A DNA stretch of 64,000 nt from Crossiella sp. SN42 (GCF_023897065.1 NZ_JAMHIV010000006.1:186001-250000); one strand, 5' to 3'. Positions 49,289 through 58,523 are shown, counted from the stretch's first letter. Notes: generated by a model not told the origin, from the sequence alone. Numbers and translations: made by a program.

Positions 49289-49925
49289 CGCCGGCACCTC
49301 GCACATCAGGCGTGTATAAAGAAGGACAATTCACTTCGAAACGTTGGGTGAGTGGACGATCCCGCCGGGCGCAGGGAGCCCGAAGCGTGAATTCGACTCA
49401 CGTCGAGTCGATCAATTCGACTGCCCCAGTTTGTTACAAATATTGTGCTTAGCACACACGTCGCCGCTGTCGCCGCTGTCCGCGCTCAGGGGCACACGTC
49501 GCCGTGCCCTAGCTCGCACCTCTGTGCGAAAACCCCAGTACAGACTGCATCTGCCGAGGAAAGTACTAGGAAGACCTACCGTGGTCAACCGGAAGAATTA
49601 GGTCAGAGGGACCAGGGCAGGACTGCCGGTCTCATCCTTACGAGCTACTCCTGGTGAAGACGTGCGCGCGAGGGGTGAACAACCCCCACTGGGCCTGGAG
49701 GCTGGCCTCCAGTGCATCAAAATACCCGATGAGCGCGAGCCCATCTCCGGTTGAGTCACGCTTGAGGCTCAGGTACGGTCGGCCACATTAGGCCACGTCG
49801 CAGGCCTATCGCTGACGCTTCGCCGCCGTTCGCGCTCTGCAGGAATCTGCACCCCCTGTCCTTTTACTCGCGTTTATCACCGCTTTTGGGGAAGTTGTGT
49901 GCGCGAATGAAACTGGAGGTCGGTT
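49289..49925. promoter_or_regulatory. Divergent control region of the lanthipeptide locus
   Basis: 637 bp without a convincing gene, clearly lower in G+C than its surroundings. It holds the palindrome TCGACTC-ACGTC-GAGTCGA at 49393-49411 with an extra ATTCGAC half-site at 49415. A hairpin CTGGAGG-CTGG-CCTCCAG lies at 49695-49712, and A/T-rich promoter-like stretches (TGTTACAAATATTGTG near 49432; CTTTTACTCGCGTTTATCACC near 49861). It drives the GNAT-lanKC operon leftward and the diiron-oxidase operon rightward. No tRNA or ORF is supported. Confidence 0.6.
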
Positions 49926-50870
49926 GTGACCAGGTGGAGCACGTTTCTCATGGACGAGGCCAAGCTCGGCGAGCTGCCGCAGCTGCCGGCGGACGCCGTC
50001 CTGCGCCACGCGGACCTGGTGACGGGCCGTAAGCCCAAGCCGATCGAGCTGTACCAACGCTGGGAGCGCCAGCAGTGGTCCGCCGAGGAGCTCTCGCTGG
50101 GCCGCGACCACGACATGCTGCACCACCCGCGCCTGCCGGAGAGCGTCCGGGTGATGCTCAAGGAGGCCATCGCCACCTTCATCATCGGCGAGTACACCGG
50201 CCTGGACATGCTCGGCCCGATCCTCACCGGCTGTCCGGACGAGGAGTACGCCCTGTTCCTGGGCACCCAGATCGCCGATGAGACCCGGCACGCCCGCGCG
50301 GTGTTCCGGCTCGGCGAGGAGGTGCTGGAGATGCCGGAGAACCCGAGGGCGATGCTGGCCGAGGCCTGGAACATCGTCACCCCGGCGCACAAGGAACTGA
50401 GCCTGCTGGAGACCCGGATCGTGCAGGACCTGGCCGCCCGCCCGCTGGACTACGGGCAGTGGCTGCAAGCGTGCACGCTGTTCCACCTGATCACCGAGGG
50501 CGTGCTGGCGCTGATCGGGCAGCGCGCGCTGGTGCACTCGCTGCGCGATGTGAACATGTTCAACGGCATCAAGTCCGCCTTCATCGCGATGTGCCGGGAC
50601 GAGTCGCGGCACATCAGCTTCGGGCTGCACGCGCTGCGCACCGGCATCCAGGAGGGCTACGCCGACCACATCTACGAGGTGCTGGAGCAGGCGGTCCCGC
50701 TGGCGCTGCGGATGGACACCGAGTTCGAGTCCGGCAACGACCGGGAAGAGGCTCGGATCCGGGAGATGAGCGTGGACATCCTGCGCAGGCACCTGGGCAA
50801 CATCGGCGCCGACCACAAGTTCGTCGCGCACCTGACCGACCCCTACGACCTGCGCCTGGCCCGTCAATGA
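49926..50870 (+). CDS. R2-like (ferritin-fold) diiron oxidase
   Basis: 314 residues from GTG 49926 with GGAGGT upstream. The full carboxylate/His set of a ferritin-like diiron centre is visible: E89 (IIGEYTG), E119-x2-H122 (ADETRHARAV), E191 (ITEGVLAL) and E226-x2-H229 (RDESRHISFG). It resembles ribonucleotide reductase R2-like oxidases, but no R1 subunit gene is present, so it probably oxidises a metabolite (hydroxylation, N-oxygenation or C-C cleavage). First of three overlapping genes. The substrate is unknown. Confidence 0.88.
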   Translation: MTRWSTFLMDEAKLGELPQLPADAVLRHADLVTGRKPKPIELYQRWERQQWSAEELSLGRDHDMLHHPRLPESVRVMLKEAIATFIIGEYTGLDMLGPILTGCPDEEYALFLGTQIADETRHARAVFRLGEEVLEMPENPRAMLAEAWNIVTPAHKELSLLETRIVQDLAARPLDYGQWLQACTLFHLITEGVLALIGQRALVHSLRDVNMFNGIKSAFIAMCRDESRHISFGLHALRTGIQEGYADHIYEVLEQAVPLALRMDTEFESGNDREEARIREMSVDILRRHLGNIGADHKFVAHLTDPYDLRLARQ

Positions 50871-52999
50871 CCGGGGTCGGCCTGATCGGCCAGTCCGGCG
50901 TGACCTCCTTCGACGGACTGCGCGCACGCTGTCGGGTCTTCGCGGAACACCTGCGGGACAACGGGTTCGCACCCGGTGACCGGGTGGCACTGCTGGGCGG
51001 CAACTCCCTGGGCTACGTGGTGGCGCTGCTGACCCTGCTGCACGTGGACGCCACCGTGGTGCTGCTGGACAACGATCGGCCGACCGAAGAGCACGCGGCC
51101 ATCCTGCGCAAGGCGCCGGTGCGCTGGCTGCTGCACGACGGCGCGGAGGGCCTGCCCGCCGAGGCCGCCGAGTTCCGGCTGCCGCTGGCGGAGCTGGAAC
51201 GCGAGGCTTCCGCCGCGCCGCACGGCTTCGAGCTCGACCTGACCGGCTGGTGGCAGCGGGCGCACGCGCTGGAGGTGTGGCCGGCCGGTCCCCGGGACGC
51301 GGTGGTCCGCTCCGGCGGCGCGGTGCGCTTCGCGGTGCGCGGGGCCCAGCAGCGGGCCGGGTTCCGGGACACCGACGTGGTGCTGCCGCTGCTGCCGTTC
51401 TCCCACCCGTACGCGCTGGTCCTGGTGTTGCTGTGGTGGCTGAGCAAGGGCAGCGCGGTGGTGCTGCCAGCCGATCGGCTCGACCTGGCGGTCGAGGCGA
51501 TCACCCGGATGAACGTGACCGTCGTGGACGGGACCCCGGCAGCCAGCCAGGGCCTGCGACGACTGCTGGAGCTGCGGCCGGTCCGGGCCGCGACGCTGCG
51601 CTCGGTGCGGCGGTGGTGCGTCGAGGGTGTGCCGCTGCGCGAACGACCCGGCCGGAACTCGGCCACCCCGATCACCGTGCTCAACCGCAAAGGGAAGGAC
51701 GACATGCGCGCGTTCCCAGCACATGCCGTGGACACCGCAGGCGAGGTTCGAACCCTCGCCGTGCCCGAACCCCCGTCGACCGCGGTGCCGCTGCCGGGCA
51801 GGGCCGCCGCGCTGCGAGCGGTGGAGACCTTCCTGGAGGAGCACCGCGAGGAGGTGCTCGCGATCCTCTGCGAGGTGTCCAACCACCGCACCGCGGTCGG
51901 TGAGCTGGAGACCGCGATCCGCACCCTGCGCGGCGCCGAGGCCGAGGTCACCGCGTACCAGCCGCGCCTGGTGCGCAGCACCGCGGTGTTCATGCCCTCC
52001 AACATCCCGCTCTACGCCTACGTGCTCTACGTGCTGGTGCCGAGCCTGTACTGCGAGCGCGTGGTGTTCCGGCCCTCCGCGCACATCCAGTCCCCGCTGA
52101 CCAGGCTGCACGAGCTGCTGGCCCCCGCGCACAACCTGCCGGTGACCCTGGCGGCCAGCACCCAGCGGCAGTTCACCTGCGGCCCGGTGGCCGAGGCCGA
52201 GCTGGTGCTGTTCACCGGCACCTACGCCAACGCCGAGCGGATCCGCGGCCAGCTGCGCGCCGATCAGCTGTTCCTCTACTTCGGCCAGGGCATCAACCCG
52301 ATCATCGTCGGGCCGGACGCGGACGTGGACCTCGCGGTGGCCGACGCGGTGGACATACGCCTGATCAACTCCGGGCAGGACTGCTTCGGGCCGGATGTCA
52401 TGTTCGTGCACTCCTCGGTGCGAGAGCGGTTCCTCGACCTGCTGGGCAAGCGGATCGACGAGCTGGTCTACGGCTCCTACTCCGACCCCAGGGCCGACTA
52501 CGGCTCGATGTACTACGACCAGGCCTTCGGCTTCGCGCTGGAGTACCTGCACCGCAACTCCGCGCACATCGTGCACGGCGGCCAGGTCGAGCTGGGCACC
52601 CGGCGGTTGCAGCCCACCGTGCTGTGTCGCGAGCTGACCAGGCGCTCCAGCTACGAGGAGCTGTTCGCGCCGATCTTCAACGTGGTCAGCTACACCGACC
52701 TCGACGCCCTGCACGAGACGCTGACCACGCCGTTCTTCGAGGAGCGGGCGATGGGCGCGATGGTCTACGGCAACCTGCCGGCCACCGTGGAGCTGTTGTC
52801 CCGGCGGCACGAGGTCTACCAGAACGCCACCCTGCTCAGCACCGACAACGGCAACGAGCCCTTCGGCGGGCTGGGCATCATGGCCAACTACGCGGCCATC
52901 GGCGGCAGGCGGATCGCCGAACCGCTGCTGGTGTCCAAGGCGGTCGCCGACCACCTCAAACCGCCGGTGGGCGTGCCTGCCCGCCGCGTGTCAGCGTAG
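50867..52999 (+). CDS. Adenylation-like domain fused to an aldehyde dehydrogenase
   Basis: 710 residues, starting in a 4-bp overlap with the diiron oxidase. Residues 1-275 look like the N-terminal subdomain of an acyl-CoA synthetase ([47 protein letters not shown]), but the P-loop region reads [12 protein letters not shown] instead of SGTTGxPKG and the C-terminal lid is missing. Residues 280-710 are an [34 protein letters not shown], catalytic Cys in SGQDCFGPD. An internal ATG (51704, residue 280) has its own AAGGGAAGGA site, so ALDH may also be made alone. Confidence 0.82.
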   Translation: MTGVGLIGQSGVTSFDGLRARCRVFAEHLRDNGFAPGDRVALLGGNSLGYVVALLTLLHVDATVVLLDNDRPTEEHAAILRKAPVRWLLHDGAEGLPAEAAEFRLPLAELEREASAAPHGFELDLTGWWQRAHALEVWPAGPRDAVVRSGGAVRFAVRGAQQRAGFRDTDVVLPLLPFSHPYALVLVLLWWLSKGSAVVLPADRLDLAVEAITRMNVTVVDGTPAASQGLRRLLELRPVRAATLRSVRRWCVEGVPLRERPGRNSATPITVLNRKGKDDMRAFPAHAVDTAGEVRTLAVPEPPSTAVPLPGRAAALRAVETFLEEHREEVLAILCEVSNHRTAVGELETAIRTLRGAEAEVTAYQPRLVRSTAVFMPSNIPLYAYVLYVLVPSLYCERVVFRPSAHIQSPLTRLHELLAPAHNLPVTLAASTQRQFTCGPVAEAELVLFTGTYANAERIRGQLRADQLFLYFGQGINPIIVGPDADVDLAVADAVDIRLINSGQDCFGPDVMFVHSSVRERFLDLLGKRIDELVYGSYSDPRADYGSMYYDQAFGFALEYLHRNSAHIVHGGQVELGTRRLQPTVLCRELTRRSSYEELFAPIFNVVSYTDLDALHETLTTPFFEERAMGAMVYGNLPATVELLSRRHEVYQNATLLSTDNGNEPFGGLGIMANYAAIGGRRIAEPLLVSKAVADHLKPPVGVPARRVSA

Positions 53000-53010
53000 G
53001 AAGACCAATC

Positions 53011-54831
53011 ATGGGGGCGTTATCGGCCCCCGGTCCGCTGCGGGTCTGCGTCATCGGCGCGGGCCCGCGCGGCACCGGGGTACTGGACAGGTTGTGCGCC
53101 TTGGCCACTGGGCCGGTTGAGGTGCACGTGGTGGACCCGTATCCGGCGGGTCCAGGGCGGATCTGGCGGCGGGCGCAGCCGAATCTGCTGTGGATGAACT
53201 CGCGGGCGGCAGGCGTGACCCTGTTCTCCGGCGCGGACAACGACGTCCCGTCACTGTGGGACTGGGCGCGCTCCGCCGGCGCCGACGCGCTCGCCAGGGA
53301 CGAGCTGGCCGAGGAGGTGGGCCGGACCACCTCGCGGTGGTTCGCCTCCCGGCCCCTGGCGAGCGCGTACTTCTCCTGGGTCTTCCAGCGCGCCGCGGAC
53401 CGGCTCGGCCAGGTGCGGGTGCACCGGGACCGGGCGGTGGACCTGTGGGAAACCGAAGCGGGACAACACGTTCTGCTGGCCGGTGGGGAAACCCTGGTGG
53501 TGGACGCGGTGGTGCTCGCGCAGGGGCACGTGGACGTGCGGGCGACCCCGGCCGAGCTGGCCTGCCAGGAGTTCGCGGACCGGCACGGCTTGGGCTACCT
53601 GCCAAGGGGCCAGGCCGATCCGGCCGCGCTGGCCGCGGTGCCGGCCGGGGAACCGGTGCTGCTGCGCGGGCTGGGGCTGACCTTCATCGACACCATGGTG
53701 CTGCTCACCGAGGGCAGGGGCGGCAAGTTCCGGCGCACCCTGGAGGGGGACCTGGTGTACGAGCCCTCCGGGCTGGAACCGTTGCTGTACGCGGGTTCTC
53801 GCACCGGTGTGCCCTACCACGCCAAGTCGGACAACGCCCTGCTGGCCGGTGCGCCGGAGCTGCCGAGGTACTTCCGCACCGACACCGTGCCGGCGGGTCA
53901 GCTGAGCTTCTGCGCACAGCTGTGGCCGTTGGTGTGCAAGGACATCGCCTACGGGCACTACCACGAGCTGTTCCTCGGCCACCCGGACCGGGTGCGGCTG
54001 GACTGGCCGGAGTTCCTGGCCGGGCTGGACACCTACGACTGGGGCAGCCCGGAACTGGACGACCTGGTGGCCCGCGCGGTGCCCGATCCGGCCGACCGGG
54101 CTGATCCGGACAGTTGGACGGATCCGTTGGCCGGCCAGAGCTTCCCGGACGCGGAGGCGTTCCAGGAGTGGGTGCGCGAGCACGTGCGGGCGGACCTGGA
54201 CCGGCGCAGCCAGTCGCACTGGAGTCCCGACCTGGGTGGGCTGGGCGGCATCTCCTGGGCCGTGCTGACCGTGCTGCAACTCGCCGGGGCCGGGCGGCTG
54301 ACGGCGAAGTCGCAGGTCACCGAGGTCGAGGGCTGGTTCCTGCCGTTCATGAGCTTCCTGACCAGCGGGCCGCCGGGCAGGCGGCTGGCCGAGCTGCTCG
54401 CGCTCTCCCAGGCCGGGGTGCTGCGCTTCCTCGGCCCGGAGGCCAAGGTGCGGGCCGAGGAGTCGGCAGGCCGGTTCGTGGCCAGCAGCCCCCGGGTGCC
54501 CGGCGAGGTGCCGGCGCGGTTCCTGATCGAGGCCAGGCTGGCCGAGCCGAACCTGGCCGAGAGCGCGGATGCGTTGCTGCGCAACCTCTTCGACCGCGGT
54601 GAGTGCGCCGAGGAGGAGCTGGCCGACGAGACCGGGAGCTACCGCACCGGGCGGCTGGCCGCGCACCCGGCCGACCACCGGCTGCTCGCCGCGGACGGCC
54701 GCGCGCACCCGGCCCGGTTCGCGGTCGGGCCCAGTGTGGGCACCGTGCACCGGCCGGGGGCAGAGCCGGAGATCGAGGCGTTCGGGCAGAACGACCGGGT
54801 GGCGCGGGCGGTGCTCAGCCTCGGTTCCTGA
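53011..54831 (+). CDS. FAD/NAD(P)-binding protein (PF13454-type)
   Basis: 606 residues from ATG 53011. N-terminal dinucleotide fold VCVIGAGPRGTGVLDRLC, WMNSRAAGVTLFSG and a second nucleotide site (VVLAQGHVD, LLRGLGLTFIDTMVLLTEGRGG). Proteins of this type recur in RiPP and nonribosomal peptide clusters of actinomycetes, with an unproven oxidoreductase role. It is not a homologue of the flavin-dependent LanD decarboxylases, which are about 200 residues with a different fold. Its 3' end overlaps the convergent MFS gene by 17 bp. Confidence 0.85.
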   Translation: MGALSAPGPLRVCVIGAGPRGTGVLDRLCALATGPVEVHVVDPYPAGPGRIWRRAQPNLLWMNSRAAGVTLFSGADNDVPSLWDWARSAGADALARDELAEEVGRTTSRWFASRPLASAYFSWVFQRAADRLGQVRVHRDRAVDLWETEAGQHVLLAGGETLVVDAVVLAQGHVDVRATPAELACQEFADRHGLGYLPRGQADPAALAAVPAGEPVLLRGLGLTFIDTMVLLTEGRGGKFRRTLEGDLVYEPSGLEPLLYAGSRTGVPYHAKSDNALLAGAPELPRYFRTDTVPAGQLSFCAQLWPLVCKDIAYGHYHELFLGHPDRVRLDWPEFLAGLDTYDWGSPELDDLVARAVPDPADRADPDSWTDPLAGQSFPDAEAFQEWVREHVRADLDRRSQSHWSPDLGGLGGISWAVLTVLQLAGAGRLTAKSQVTEVEGWFLPFMSFLTSGPPGRRLAELLALSQAGVLRFLGPEAKVRAEESAGRFVASSPRVPGEVPARFLIEARLAEPNLAESADALLRNLFDRGECAEEELADETGSYRTGRLAAHPADHRLLAADGRAHPARFAVGPSVGTVHRPGAEPEIEAFGQNDRVARAVLSLGS

Positions 54832-56356
54832 GCCGGTACACCAGCACCCGGCCCACCGACCAGATGGTGTCCACCACGAACACCGCGCACCAGATCCGGC
54901 CGAGGTTGAGCAGCAGGTGGCCGCTGGAGTTCCAGTACCACTCGGCGGGGTGCGGGCCGTTGAAGATGGCCTCGTAGGGCCAGCTGTAGCCGATGATCGC
55001 CAGCACCACCTGGGCCACCACGAAGATCACCGCGTGGCCGGCCCAGACGTTGAGCTCCGGGGCGTCCGGCTTGTCCGGCTTCGCTTCGGGGGCAACGGTT
55101 TCCGGGGCGGCCTCGGTGGCCGGGGCCGCTTCGGCGACCACGGCCGACTCGGTGACCGCGACCGGTTCGCTGACCGCGGCCGGTTCCGGCGCGGGCACCC
55201 GGTCGGAGACCCCGATCCGCTGGATCGCGCCGCGCATCAGCAGCGCGGCTGCCGCCAGCAGCACGGCCGCCACCACGCAGGCGATCTGCCAGCCGGTGCC
55301 CTGGTCGTAGAGCAGGCCCGCGCCGAAGGTGCCGATGGTCGCGCCGAGCAGGGTGGCGCTCTCGTAGATCGCCATGCCCCGGCCGAGGCTGCCGCCGGCG
55401 GCCTCGGCCACGATGGACTGCTCCACCGGGATGGCCGCGGCGAAGGCGGCGGCGGAGAGGATCCACATCCCGGCCAGCACCACCGGGTGCGGGGCGAAGG
55501 ACAGGCCGACCGCGAACACCGCGCTGAGCAGCAGCGCCACCGTGACCACCCTGGTCCGGCCGAGCCGGGTGACCACGCCGTGCAGGTAGTCCGGCAGCAC
55601 GCTGTAGACGATGAAGCCGGGCAGGAACACCGTGGCGATCGCGCCCAGCTGCAGGTTGTGCCCGCGTTGCAGGTGCATCAGCAGCAGCAGGGCCACCCCA
55701 GCCTCGGCGATCGCGGTGATCACGATGACGCCGAGCAGCGGGTACATCCGGCCGCCCAGCTCGCGCAGCCTCGGCGAGGCCGAGTCGACGGCGGGCCTGC
55801 CGGGGGACTTCTGGGTGGCCAGCACCACCGCCGCGGCCACGCAGGCCGCCGCGCACAGCCAGAACACGCCGGGGTAGTCGATCTGGGCGACCAGGGAGAT
55901 GGCCGCGACCATCGCGATCAGCGTGCCCACGCCCTCGGCGGCGAACAGCTTGCTGAACGCGCCGCTGTCGTTCGGCAGGTCCTCGCCGACCTTGGCCCGC
56001 AGCGCCACCCAGAACAGCGCGCCGCCCGCGCCGCCGACCACCGCCGCGACCAGCGCCAGGCCGAACCCGGTGGCCAGTGCGAACAGCGCGAAGGAGGCCG
56101 CGTAGCCGAGCGCGCCGAGCGCGGCCAGCCGGGCCCGGTCGTACCGGTCGGCCAGCACGCCGGCCAGCGGGCGGATGAGGAAGGAGACCAGGGTCTCGGC
56201 CGCGGTCAGCGTGCCGACCAGGGTGGGGGACAGGCCGAGGGCCGCGCCCGCCCACAGCGGCAGCAGGAAGTCGAGCACCTCGACCGGGCCCTTGGTCAGC
56301 GCGGCGGCGAGCTGCTGGGACTTCGTGTGCCGCGCCTCGGTGACGGCCTGTGCCAT
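54815..56356 (-). CDS. MFS exporter with an extra C-terminal two-helix module
   Basis: 513 residues. Twelve helices with motif A RPLAGVLADRYDRARLAALG. Then comes an acidic Ala/Pro/Glu linker (residues about 390-440; APEPAAVSEPVAV) and two more helices (AGHAVIFVVAQVVLAIIGYSW and NLGRIWCAVFVVDTIWSVGRVLVY). The promoter has a perfect palindrome shared with a divergent TetR gene, the usual arrangement for an efflux pump and its repressor. It may export, or give resistance to, the product of the neighbouring locus. Confidence 0.9.
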   Translation of the reverse strand: MAQAVTEARHTKSQQLAAALTKGPVEVLDFLLPLWAGAALGLSPTLVGTLTAAETLVSFLIRPLAGVLADRYDRARLAALGALGYAASFALFALATGFGLALVAAVVGGAGGALFWVALRAKVGEDLPNDSGAFSKLFAAEGVGTLIAMVAAISLVAQIDYPGVFWLCAAACVAAAVVLATQKSPGRPAVDSASPRLRELGGRMYPLLGVIVITAIAEAGVALLLLMHLQRGHNLQLGAIATVFLPGFIVYSVLPDYLHGVVTRLGRTRVVTVALLLSAVFAVGLSFAPHPVVLAGMWILSAAAFAAAIPVEQSIVAEAAGGSLGRGMAIYESATLLGATIGTFGAGLLYDQGTGWQIACVVAAVLLAAAALLMRGAIQRIGVSDRVPAPEPAAVSEPVAVTESAVVAEAAPATEAAPETVAPEAKPDKPDAPELNVWAGHAVIFVVAQVVLAIIGYSWPYEAIFNGPHPAEWYWNSSGHLLLNLGRIWCAVFVVDTIWSVGRVLVYRLRNRG

Positions 56357-56379
56357 GAGCGGCCCCTTCCCCTATTAGA

Positions 56380-56391
56380 ATACGATCGTAT
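56380..56391. promoter_or_regulatory. TetR operator between MFS and TetR genes
   Basis: ATACGATCGTAT is a perfect 12-bp palindrome in an A/T-rich patch of the 69-bp divergent promoter, 24 bp from the MFS start and 34 bp from the TetR start. Confidence 0.7.
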
Positions 56392-56425
56392 CCGCAAGCG
56401 GGCGAACGGGGCAATCGGAGGTCGG

Positions 56426-57028
56426 GTGCCGAGGATCGTGGACCACGGCCAGCGGCGGCGGATGATCGCCGAGGCGCTGCTGCGGCTGGTGGCCAGGGAC
56501 GGCATCGAGACGGTCAGCGTGCGCACGGTGGCGGCCGAGGCCGGCATGTCCGCGGGCGCGGTGCAGAAGTACTTCGCCACCAAGGAAGAGATCTTCGAGT
56601 TCGCCCTGGAACTCACCGGCGAACGCCTGGAACGCCGCTGGGCCACCCTCTCCGCCGACGGCGACTACCTCACCCTGCTCCGCGACCTGTTGCTGGAGAC
56701 CTTGCCGCTGGACGCCGAGCGCCGGGCCGAGATGATCATCGTGACCGCGTTCACCGCCCGCGCCGCGGTGCGCGCGGACTGGAGCGAGCGGCTGCACGCC
56801 AACGACCGGGACATGCGCACCGCCACCGCCGCCTACCTGCGCATCGCCCAGGAGGCCGGTCAGGTGCGCGCGGACCTGCCGGTGCTGACCCTGGCCGACC
56901 TGCTGCTCGCGCTCAGCGACGGTTTCGCGCTGCGCCTGCTGCACCTGCCGCTGGGCGCGCCGGGATCGGCCGACCTGCTGACCGCGCTGGACCTGGCGTT
57001 GCGCGAGTTGCTGGCCCCGCGCGGCTGA
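56426..57028 (+). CDS. TetR family repressor of the MFS pump
   Basis: 200 residues from GTG 56426, with GGAGG upstream. Helix-turn-helix in residues 8-55: RRRMIAEALLRLVARDGIETVSVRTVAAEAGMSAGAVQKYFATKEEIFEFAL. Normal-length ligand domain ending LDLALRELLAPRG. It faces the MFS gene across a perfect palindrome, so autorepression and pump control are likely. It marks the right border of the lanthipeptide-associated block. Confidence 0.92.
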   Translation: MPRIVDHGQRRRMIAEALLRLVARDGIETVSVRTVAAEAGMSAGAVQKYFATKEEIFEFALELTGERLERRWATLSADGDYLTLLRDLLLETLPLDAERRAEMIIVTAFTARAAVRADWSERLHANDRDMRTATAAYLRIAQEAGQVRADLPVLTLADLLLALSDGFALRLLHLPLGAPGSADLLTALDLALRELLAPRG

Positions 57029-57135
57029 CCACCAGTACGCCCCGCGCAGGACCCGGTGGTCCGCCTGGAGTTCGATGTGGGCGTAGAACGGGCCTGGTTA
57101 CCGTCGGCCAACGGTCGCGGAGCAAAGGAACCAGG

Positions 57136-58305
57136 ATGAGAAGCACGCGGATGCTGACGGCCCTGCTCACCACGGGCGCGCTGCTGGCCGGAGCCGTGCC
57201 TGCCTCGGCAGCGGCGCCCCAGGACCGGCCGGAGGTGCGGGCGGCGATGGCGGAACTGCTGGCCGCGGGCGCGCTCGGCGTCCAGCTCAGGGTGCACGAC
57301 CGCCGCGGCGACTGGACCGCGAGCGCGGGCGCCACCAAGCTGGGCGGCCGCGCGCCGGTGCCGGCCAACGGCCGCTTCCGCACCGGCAGCGTGACCAAGG
57401 TCTTCGTGGCCACCGTGCTGCTCCAGCTGGTCGGCGAGGGCAAGGTGAAGCTGGACCAGCCGGTGCGCGACTACCTGTCCGAGTTCACTGTGGACGGTCG
57501 CATCACGGTGCGGATGTTGTTGCAGCACACCAGCGGCCTGTTCGACTACTCCGGCGAGCACCGGCCGGACGGCAGCATCGAGTCGCTGATCCCGTTGGCG
57601 GGCGAGCGTTTTGTGGACAGCCGGTTCCGCTCCTACCAGCCGGCCGAGCTGGTCCGGCTCGCGCTGGCCAAGCCTGCCAACTTCGAGCCCGGCGCGGACT
57701 GGTCCTACTCCAACACCAACTACCTGCTGGCCGGGCTGCTGATCGAGAAGGTCACCGGCACCTCCTACGCCAGCCAGCTGCGCAGGCGGGTCATCCTGCC
57801 GCTGGGCCTGTGGGACACCAGCCTGCCCGGCGCGCAGGAGAACATCCCCGGCCCGCACGCCAGGGGCTACTACGCCTACCGCGACGCGGCGTCCGTGCGC
57901 ACCGTCGACGTCACCCTGCTCAACCCGTCCTGGGCGGGCGCCGCGGGCGAGATGATCACCACCACCCGGGACGTGGACACCTTCCTGGCCGCGCTGCTGG
58001 GCGGCGAGCTGCTCAGCCCGCCGCTGCTGGCCGAGATGCGCAAGACCCGGCCGATGGCCGACAACGCCGGTTACGGCCTCGGCCTGATCCAGCGCGACGG
58101 CGGCCCCGGCTGCGGGACCATGCTCGGCCACACCGGCGGCATCCACGGCTACCTCACCTTCGCCTTCGCCAGCCCGGACGGCAGCACCCGGATGGTGCTC
58201 TCCGCCTCGCTGCGCACCGCCAACCTGCGCAGCGGCGACATCGCCGACCCGGCCACCAACGAGGCCGCGGCCGCCGTGCAGGCCGCGGTGTTCTGCACCA
58301 GCTGA
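57136..58305 (+). CDS. Secreted serine hydrolase (S12, beta-lactamase/DD-peptidase fold)
   Basis: 389 residues. Signal peptide ending PASAAA near residue 27. The three active-site elements are S85-x2-K88 (TGSVTKVF), Y191-S-N (WSYSNTNYLLAG) and H-T-G in MLGHTGGIHGY. Closer to D-Ala-D-Ala carboxypeptidases and esterases of family S12 (DAP/EstB-like) than to a class C lactamase. It acts outside the membrane on peptidoglycan-like peptides or esters. ATG 57136 follows AAAGGA. A strong terminator follows. Confidence 0.93.
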   Translation: MRSTRMLTALLTTGALLAGAVPASAAAPQDRPEVRAAMAELLAAGALGVQLRVHDRRGDWTASAGATKLGGRAPVPANGRFRTGSVTKVFVATVLLQLVGEGKVKLDQPVRDYLSEFTVDGRITVRMLLQHTSGLFDYSGEHRPDGSIESLIPLAGERFVDSRFRSYQPAELVRLALAKPANFEPGADWSYSNTNYLLAGLLIEKVTGTSYASQLRRRVILPLGLWDTSLPGAQENIPGPHARGYYAYRDAASVRTVDVTLLNPSWAGAAGEMITTTRDVDTFLAALLGGELLSPPLLAEMRKTRPMADNAGYGLGLIQRDGGPGCGTMLGHTGGIHGYLTFAFASPDGSTRMVLSASLRTANLRSGDIADPATNEAAAAVQAAVFCTS

Positions 58306-58327
58306 TCCGGCCACCCGCGCACTTCGC

Positions 58328-58365
58328 CGACGACCCGGCTGCCCCCGAGGGCAGTCGGGTCGTCG
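58328..58365 (+). terminator. Terminator of the S12 hydrolase gene
   Basis: CGACGACCCG and CTGCCC pair with GGGCAG and CGGGTCGTCG around a 4-nt loop, with a single internal mismatch. Confidence 0.85.
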
Positions 58366-58390
58366 CGCGATCGACTGTTCTCGCTGGTCA

Positions 58391-58443
58391 GTGGCCGTAT
58401 CCCGGCAACGGGCCGGAACTGGAATACGGCCACACCCTGGCGT
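58391..58443. promoter_or_regulatory. Long inverted repeat upstream of the large secreted protein gene
   Basis: GTGGCCGTATCCC (58391-58403) and GGAATACGGCCAC (58431-58443) pair at 12 of 13 positions across 27 bases. It lies 81 bp before the gene start. It could bind a dimeric regulator at two sites or form an RNA stem in the leader. Confidence 0.45.
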
Positions 58444-58523
58444 CCGGGGGCCGGTCCGGGTGAACTCCGGTACCGCGCAACGACCTGCTCAACCGGGTCT
58501 CCCCCGATCGCGAGGAACTTTCG

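Larger units (their letters stand above)
39062..57028. other. Candidate acylated class III lanthipeptide gene cluster
   Basis: Core: GNAT, LanKC, three precursors, MFS and a small membrane protein (43843-49288). Probable: acyltransferase and ketosynthase (41320-43575) and the diiron oxidase, adenylation-like/ALDH and FAD proteins (49926-54831), which share the divergent control region with the core. Possible: MFS/dioxygenase (39062-41271) and MFS/TetR (54815-57028). Missing within it: acyl carrier protein, ketoreductase, leader protease, LanD-type decarboxylase and a pathway activator. Borders are judged by strand switches and terminators at 41277 and 57028. Confidence 0.65.

Noticed and set aside
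45788-49351. A 1187-codon plus-strand open frame opposite lanKC and its GNAT
   Set aside because: LanKC kinase and cyclase motifs are unmistakable on the minus strand; the antisense product is His/Gln/Arg-rich and matches nothing.
49500-49700. A tRNA or known structured RNA in the lanthipeptide control region
   Set aside because: No cloverleaf, T-loop GGTTCAA-type motif or recognised riboswitch core could be found on either strand.
50867-52999. A frameshift or missing stop between two genes
   Set aside because: The reading frame is continuous with consistent codon use across the junction, so a genuine fusion, possibly with an internal start, explains it better.
53011-54831. FAD protein as a LanD-type cysteine decarboxylase
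   Set aside because: It has a dinucleotide-binding oxidoreductase architecture of 606 residues, not the roughly 200-residue HFCD flavoprotein fold, so avionin-type decarboxylation is not supported by any gene seen here.
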